DNA from: Neurospora crassa OR74A | Lineage: Eukaryota > Ascomycota > Sordariomycetes > Sordariales > Sordariaceae | Reading direction: 5' to 3' | DNA length: 64,000 nucleotides | NCBI RefSeq assembly: GCF_000182925.2 | Contig: NC_026503.1 | Coordinates: 434,001-498,000 of the forward strand | Part shown: positions 58,807 through 64,000 of the stretch, piece after piece | How the letters are laid out: each line of letters starts with the position of its first letter | Numbering within the stretch: position 1 is the first letter of the stretch | Program-made: the position numbers and the translations under genes | The notes under the pieces: model-generated | What the model saw: only the letters and a program-made list of their open reading frames with translations | What the model was told of the DNA's origin: nothing | Database searches by the model: none

Positions 58807-61800
58807 TAGGATGGGATGGGATGGGATAGATGGCGGACGGCGGCGGCTTTCTACACTACGACGTGGGCGGATAGAGGATGTTTCTTTCGAGAGAGATTCA
58901 TATAGATGGTAGCATCTCGTTTTGCGTTGCCTTAGGTTTTGGCCTTGTTTTTCTTCCTGCTTGCATTTGTTCGGCTCCATGCAGTGGCGTCTAGGAGAGG
59001 GTCTTTGTCTTTATACATTGTGGCAGGGAGGAAGAAGAATATGAAGGAGAAAAATAAAAGATGACATCAGGTAGACAGAGTACACATAGATGAAATTCGC
59101 TTTTGTGTCCGTTGACTACCTATGTCGGGTACTACCCATGGGAACTATTTATCTCCCGGGTGACAGAATTAACATCCATGATGGTCCGAAAATACCAGTC
59201 GCCGTGACTGCCAGACATACTACTAAAGACAGGTAGGCAACAAGTGATGTTCAAAGACGATAAAGAAAAGGAACAAGGGGCAGGTTCATGTTCATCCAGC
59301 CGACCTCTCGGTGTTTATAGTCAGCCAGGTTCGTTTACTTGATGCCTGCCACTGATTAATTGTTGACTTGGAAATAAAAAAAAGTAGTGTACAGCAAGCA
59401 CACTTGAGGTCTTCTAATGCATTGTGCACAAAACTCGTGCGTGTCTTGTGCGTGAACATCGGAATTCGCCAATGTCAAGACAGGTAGGTCAGTGAGATGT
59501 AGGTAGGCATGCAGTGTCGTTAGTCATTCTCCAAACAGTCACGATGAGGTGAGGTCGTTGAGGCTCCGTCAGGGATACTTGATGAACTGAATAACATGTA
59601 CAGAGGTAGACAGGCACATAGGGTAGGTAGGTACCGTATGGACATGGATGGATGGATGGATACACCAAAAGCCGTTATGTACCGACCTTGGCATTCGAAG
59701 TTGACCCTTTTGATTGATGATGAGACAGGGGAGAAATTGCACAGTGTACACTAGGTCTCCGATACATGTACATTGCTATACTCTCCATGAGCCCGCCGTG
59801 TCGATGAGGGTACCTAGGGAACTTGTAAAGTCATAGAATTAAGGGAATGACCAGGGTTGGTGGGGACTTGGGGACGTGGGGAAGATCCAAAGTCGTGGGT
59901 AGGGTTAGATGAGCGTAAGACTTTCCACGGTCTTGGTACCGGTACTTTGTCACGAGCTGGGAGCTGTCACCGACTTGGGGACATCCTTCAGTCTCATCCA
60001 ATTTATTTACCTATTGTATCGGCCATGAACTCGGCTGTGAGGCTAGCTTGTTACTTAACGCCCACTACCCTAACGTCCATTACCGCCAATGTCAGTTCTA
60101 GCCACGCTTGTGAGCAGTTTCTTGAGTTCAAGAACACTTGGGTATGTAGTCTGGTCTGAGGTAGCCGGGTTGTACGTTCTGTCTCAGTTTTGGTAGAAAG
60201 ATGCGAGTGTCTCTACCTGTTCCTCTGAGATGTGGCGCTTGTAGAATAGAAGACAAGTTGAAGGTGTTCAACGGTCTCTGATCTTCTGTCGTTGAAACAG
60301 TGTATGACAGACAGCTGCGATGCCGACATAAACTCCGGCTCGAAGCCGGCTTTGGTACGCAAGTACACATAGCTGGATTGGGGTTCCCGTGATTGATGAG
60401 TGATCATGCAATAGCATGTGATGGGGCTTGGGTTGTATCAGTCATGTTGAGGGTCCATATAAAAGTCGATAGTCGATATGGTGACACGCAAGAGCTGCAT
60501 GTAGTGTATGTAGTGTAGTGAGAGTGCATCGTAACACCAAGCTTTTGGGCGACGGACGGTTATGATTTGTCTGATAAAGGGAATTCGAGACGGATCGAGA
60601 TGGAATGATGGAGGTTGGGTTCATCCAAAGCTGACATGGCAATGTTTCTCATGTTGGACCTTTTTTTTTTCCTGACGGGTCATCATGAAATTGACAGGAC
60701 GATGAACGGAAGGAGGTTCAATTCGACTTGAGGAGTATGTAGGCGAGAGCTCTTCTTGGTGGCTGGTGGAGTACAAGGTGCAGGCTGCTGGTTTTAGCTC
60801 GGACTCAAACCCACAACAGCAGTGACTTGTATGCACCATCGCCAGAGGTAGAGACGAAGTACCGGTCGGAAGAGGTACTACCAAGTACCCTACGCGGGTC
60901 AGATGTAGCGTTTGGGGTCATCGTCGCGCGACCTTTACACTAGAAGCACGGGCATGTCTTGAGTTGGGGTTGACGAAACGAAAGGAGGAATACCGTACAG
61001 ACCTCATGGCAAAAAGCTTCAGTTCGTTGTTGACATTCTCTTCAACTTTGATGCGCTCCTCCCTCCGCCTGATGGACTCCATTTCTTTCCTTCCTCAAAA
61101 CTCTCAGCTCAACGCTGCGACTTCCTTCACTTCCTCTTGGCTGCCATTGTCTGAATGCACAGATCTGCAGAATGGCCTGTGCGCGGTCTTGTCCTCCAAT
61201 TGCAAGGGTACGTACCGAGGGAGGGGTGGATGAGGGGTCCAGTTCATCCCTGGCGTCGGTCCATGGAATCAGATTTGATCATCTCGAAACATCGATGAAG
61301 AACTTTAGCCGGGTGATTTCTCAATCTTTTCAATCACCTGTTTTCGTGAGGCTGCCAAGACGAAAGTGCGAGGTAGGATTCAAGATATCGATATCAGTGA
61401 CGCGAGCGAGAATGCGATGCGATGAATCGAGACATTTCGCCGGCTCAGCTGGCAATCGTGGCTTGGACAAGGAAACTGGGCCAATCATGGTGACGCCCAA
61501 GCCTTGCCTTCGTAATCCAAAAATCCTGAAATGTTGATGTTAGTTACGGCTTCAGAGTCAATACACGTAACCATTTTCCATTCACTGAACATCTCCAAGG
61601 ACTCATGGTTTGACTGGTTATTTTACCTTTTTCCGTCTGATCTGGCGCCATCCATTGACTATTGCATTGCGTTACCGACGACGGGCACTTGTTTTGTTCG
61701 ACCAGCGACCAACAAGGCTCAAAGGCTGCTGCAGTTCCGCGTGTGTACCCGTCTTTCATGACTTCATCACCTGGCAACCCCTCCATTTCTGCCATCCCAT

Positions 61801-63764
61801 CCTAGCCCACGGCCCGGCAAGCAGGGAGCATCGGTCCGGCGTCTCCAAAAACAGACAAGATTCCAGTCCGATTGTGTGGGTCACGGGCTCAGAAAAAAAA
61901 ATAGAGCTTTTTCTGTGACATCCCCGCTTCCATCGGTCCTCCAAAACGAACGGAGCTGCTCCCAGCTTCGACAAGCCACAGAGGTACCTTTTTTTTTTAT
62001 TGAGGAGGAATTGCAATCATCGCCAACCGAATCGAACAATCACCGCGATCCAGGAAATCCGGACATCTCGGTTGACAGACACACTAAAAACAAGTCGAGG
62101 GACTTTCCGTGGTCCACAGTTTCTTCTTTCCACTTCTCTCCGGTCTCCCGTCACATCCATCATCTGTTGCGCGCGCGTTTGCACTTTCCAAGTCACAGAC
62201 AGCTTCCCGCATCGATCCAGTGCCGCCATCCCCACACCCGAAATAATTGGCCTGCCGCTAGAGCCAAATTCCCAAGGCACCTTGGACGCTACTTACCTGC
62301 CTCCAAAGCCCCAGCCACCCCTCCCCGGCGCAACTCTCCCGTCTCTTCGTCTTTTTTTTGACTCGACTCGAGGTCCCCTTCAGGTTCTCTTTCCCGTCGA
62401 GGTACTTGTGTCCATCAGCAAGTCGACAAAGCAGCAGCAACAAGCAGATCGCACACTGGGAACTCGGAGAGTACTTTGCGACAACCTTCCATCGAGGTCG
62501 ACAAGAGGTTCCCGCCCACGCGCGCATCACTCGGTCTATCGCCAATACCTCAACTCTACCTCTACCTCAAGTTTTCTGCAATCCAGACAAGAGAACGTCA
62601 AAGTCACCTCTACACATACCTTACCTTACCTACCTTTTGCATCGCATCTCCCACGTCGCTCCGGTCGTTCGGGACTTGGGTGTAACTTTGAACCAAACCT
62701 GCGAGGATAAAAAAAGTTATTTGACACGGTCAATTCTGCCAGTAAGTGCATCTCGCTTTTCTCATCCCTTCGAGCTACTGTGATCGATATCTTCCCCCAT
62801 GCCCCTGTCATCCATCATCCATCCATCCATCATTCGCTCTTTTTTCTTTGCTCACTTGCACACAATCCGATCCATCATTCAATTTCCTTTTTTTGCGCTC
62901 GATAACTTCCCAGAAGCCGAACGACGGTATCATGTTCGTGCTTTTTGGGAAATGTCGTGAGCACTTTACATCGGACTTGCACTGCACACTGTCTCTGCTC
63001 GGCCTCGCTGTCTGCCTGCCCCATCTGGTTACTCTCGTTTTTTTTACTACCGAGTTTATCCAGTGTGGGTTTGGTGTTGTTACTAGCTGAGCATGACGCC
63101 GCAGCCTGCCGCAACATCAAAAAATGCAAATAAATGCCACAACCACCACTGTCGCTGCTCTGCCCGGCCTCATCAATTGTCGACCAACCCCCAACCTGAC
63201 CCGTTGTGAGAGAGACATGGTTGCTGCTGCTGCTGCTGCTGCTTTTGCTGGTCGGCTAGACTGAACAGACGGCAACCCAGCACATGCACATTTGTCTCCA
63301 ACGGGAACAGAAGGGACATGGGTTTGGAATGCGTGGGATTCCCCATGCAAGTGGTCAGCACCGACGCCTCCAAATTACCCTTCATCCCCTCCGTCCTCCC
63401 CCCTTCCTTTTTCCTCTCCTGCGTGCAGCCACTCAACCCGTTCGCGGGTTGGGCTGACCCAAGACCGTCACTCTTCCCCGGTGCCAGTGTGTGGTCGCCA
63501 CACGGGCAGTGAGGAAGTATGACGCGGACTGGACAAGGCTCAATGCTGAGCTGTGATTTGCTGGAGCTCAACCATTCACTTTGAGCTCCGGATGGTCACC
63601 ACAGCACGCAAGCAAAATGCTGGAAGAGGAGTAAGAAAAAAAGAAGAAACAAAAAAAACCAGCGAAAAAGAAGAGGACATCAAGACAATAAAACAAGCAG
63701 CAAAAAAGAAGGGAGCTTATCCGCGACAGCAGGCGACGACAGAAATGAAGAGATATTGAAAAGG

Positions 63765-63795
<31 letters not shown>

Positions 63796-64000
63796 CAGGC
63801 CAATGCATCTCCCATCTCACAGGCATTTCCGGCAGCCCAGAGCGGCAGAAGCAGACAGTCAAAAGCAGAAGCATTGCAGAGAGCGCAGAGCAAAAGCAAT
63901 TCGTCCGTTGGCGACAGTCACAGAAGTTTGCTGCAGCCCCGAGCGTCATGAAAGAATGGGCGTTAGCTTGGCCAAGCCTTTTTCCCCATTTTATCTCCAT
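58807..64000. other. Long region without a convincing gene
   Basis: About 5.2 kb after the dehydratase stop. 58.8-61 kb is ordinary intergenic DNA with GGTA/GATG simple repeats. From about 61.8 kb it becomes rich in C/T tracts and short A/T runs, including a long A-run at about 63766-63791 and a GCT repeat near 63222-63242. This is the texture of a long transcribed 5' leader for a gene starting beyond the window, but that is inference. Several frames of 100-236 codons here lack protein-like composition. Confidence 0.5.

Noticed and set aside
62000-62710. 236-codon plus-strand frame with overlapping 161- and 141-codon frames
   Set aside because: C/T-rich leader-like sequence open in several frames at once; no recognisable protein.
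1-64000. tRNA, 5S rRNA and CRISPR arrays
   Set aside because: Read through for tRNA B-box/cloverleaf patterns, the dispersed Neurospora 5S sequence and regularly spaced repeats; none was seen. A tRNAscan-SE and Infernal run would be decisive.

Overview
This is nuclear DNA of a filamentous ascomycete, most likely Neurospora or a close Sordariales relative. Three things point there. (1) The window switches abruptly between GC-balanced gene-bearing DNA and very AT-rich blocks full of decayed transposons, whose lesions are almost all C-to-T/G-to-A, as repeat-induced point mutation (RIP) leaves. (2) Introns are short (about 55-75 bp in the best cases), with GTATGT/GTRNGT donors and CTAAC/CTGAC branch sites. 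(3) Short GGTA/CCTA repeats are common between genes. Species cannot be fixed from the sequence alone.

Layout: 1-14.1 kb is a RIP-type AT-rich block. It holds a 100-base assembly gap, several tandem repeats, a complete 8.17 kb Ty3/gypsy-type element (3255-11424, 234-bp LTRs, TSD AATAC) sitting inside a minisatellite, and a PIF/Harbinger-type transposase relic. 14.3-28.2 kb is a same-strand (minus) run of eight mostly intronless, low-complexity reading frames of unknown function. At least three (B, C, D at about 15.7-20.3 kb) are diverged tandem duplicates sharing a Pro-x-Lys-Arg-Leu-Lys/Gln signature; A, E and F may belong to the same family. Two of the three clear members carry lesions: a 1-nt frameshift in C and in-frame stops in D. 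28.2-40.6 kb holds a five-exon GT15 alpha-1,2-mannosyltransferase gene and a two-exon SANT/Myb-like gene, separated by long non-coding stretches.

40613-52329 is a single hAT-type DNA transposon, with terminal inverted repeats TAGGGATCGAT and an exact 8-bp target duplication CCCAGAAG. It was split by a 9225-bp Ty3/gypsy-type element (340-bp LTRs beginning and ending TGTCAGGA/TCCTGACA, TSD GGTAG) on the minus strand. RIP has hit nearly all of the interior but not the outer 250-300 bp of the hAT element. 52.3-64 kb is unique DNA with a 367-bp Tc1/mariner-type MITE (55014-55380, TA target) and a four-exon dihydroxy-acid dehydratase gene (56258-58806), followed by about 5 kb without a convincing gene.

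The conserved genes (mannosyltransferase, SANT protein, dehydratase) are housekeeping or regulatory genes with no evident shared pathway. The unusual content is the decaying lineage-specific gene array next to a RIP block, and the transposon nest, whose insertion order can be read from exact target duplications. No tRNA, rRNA or CRISPR array was recognised.
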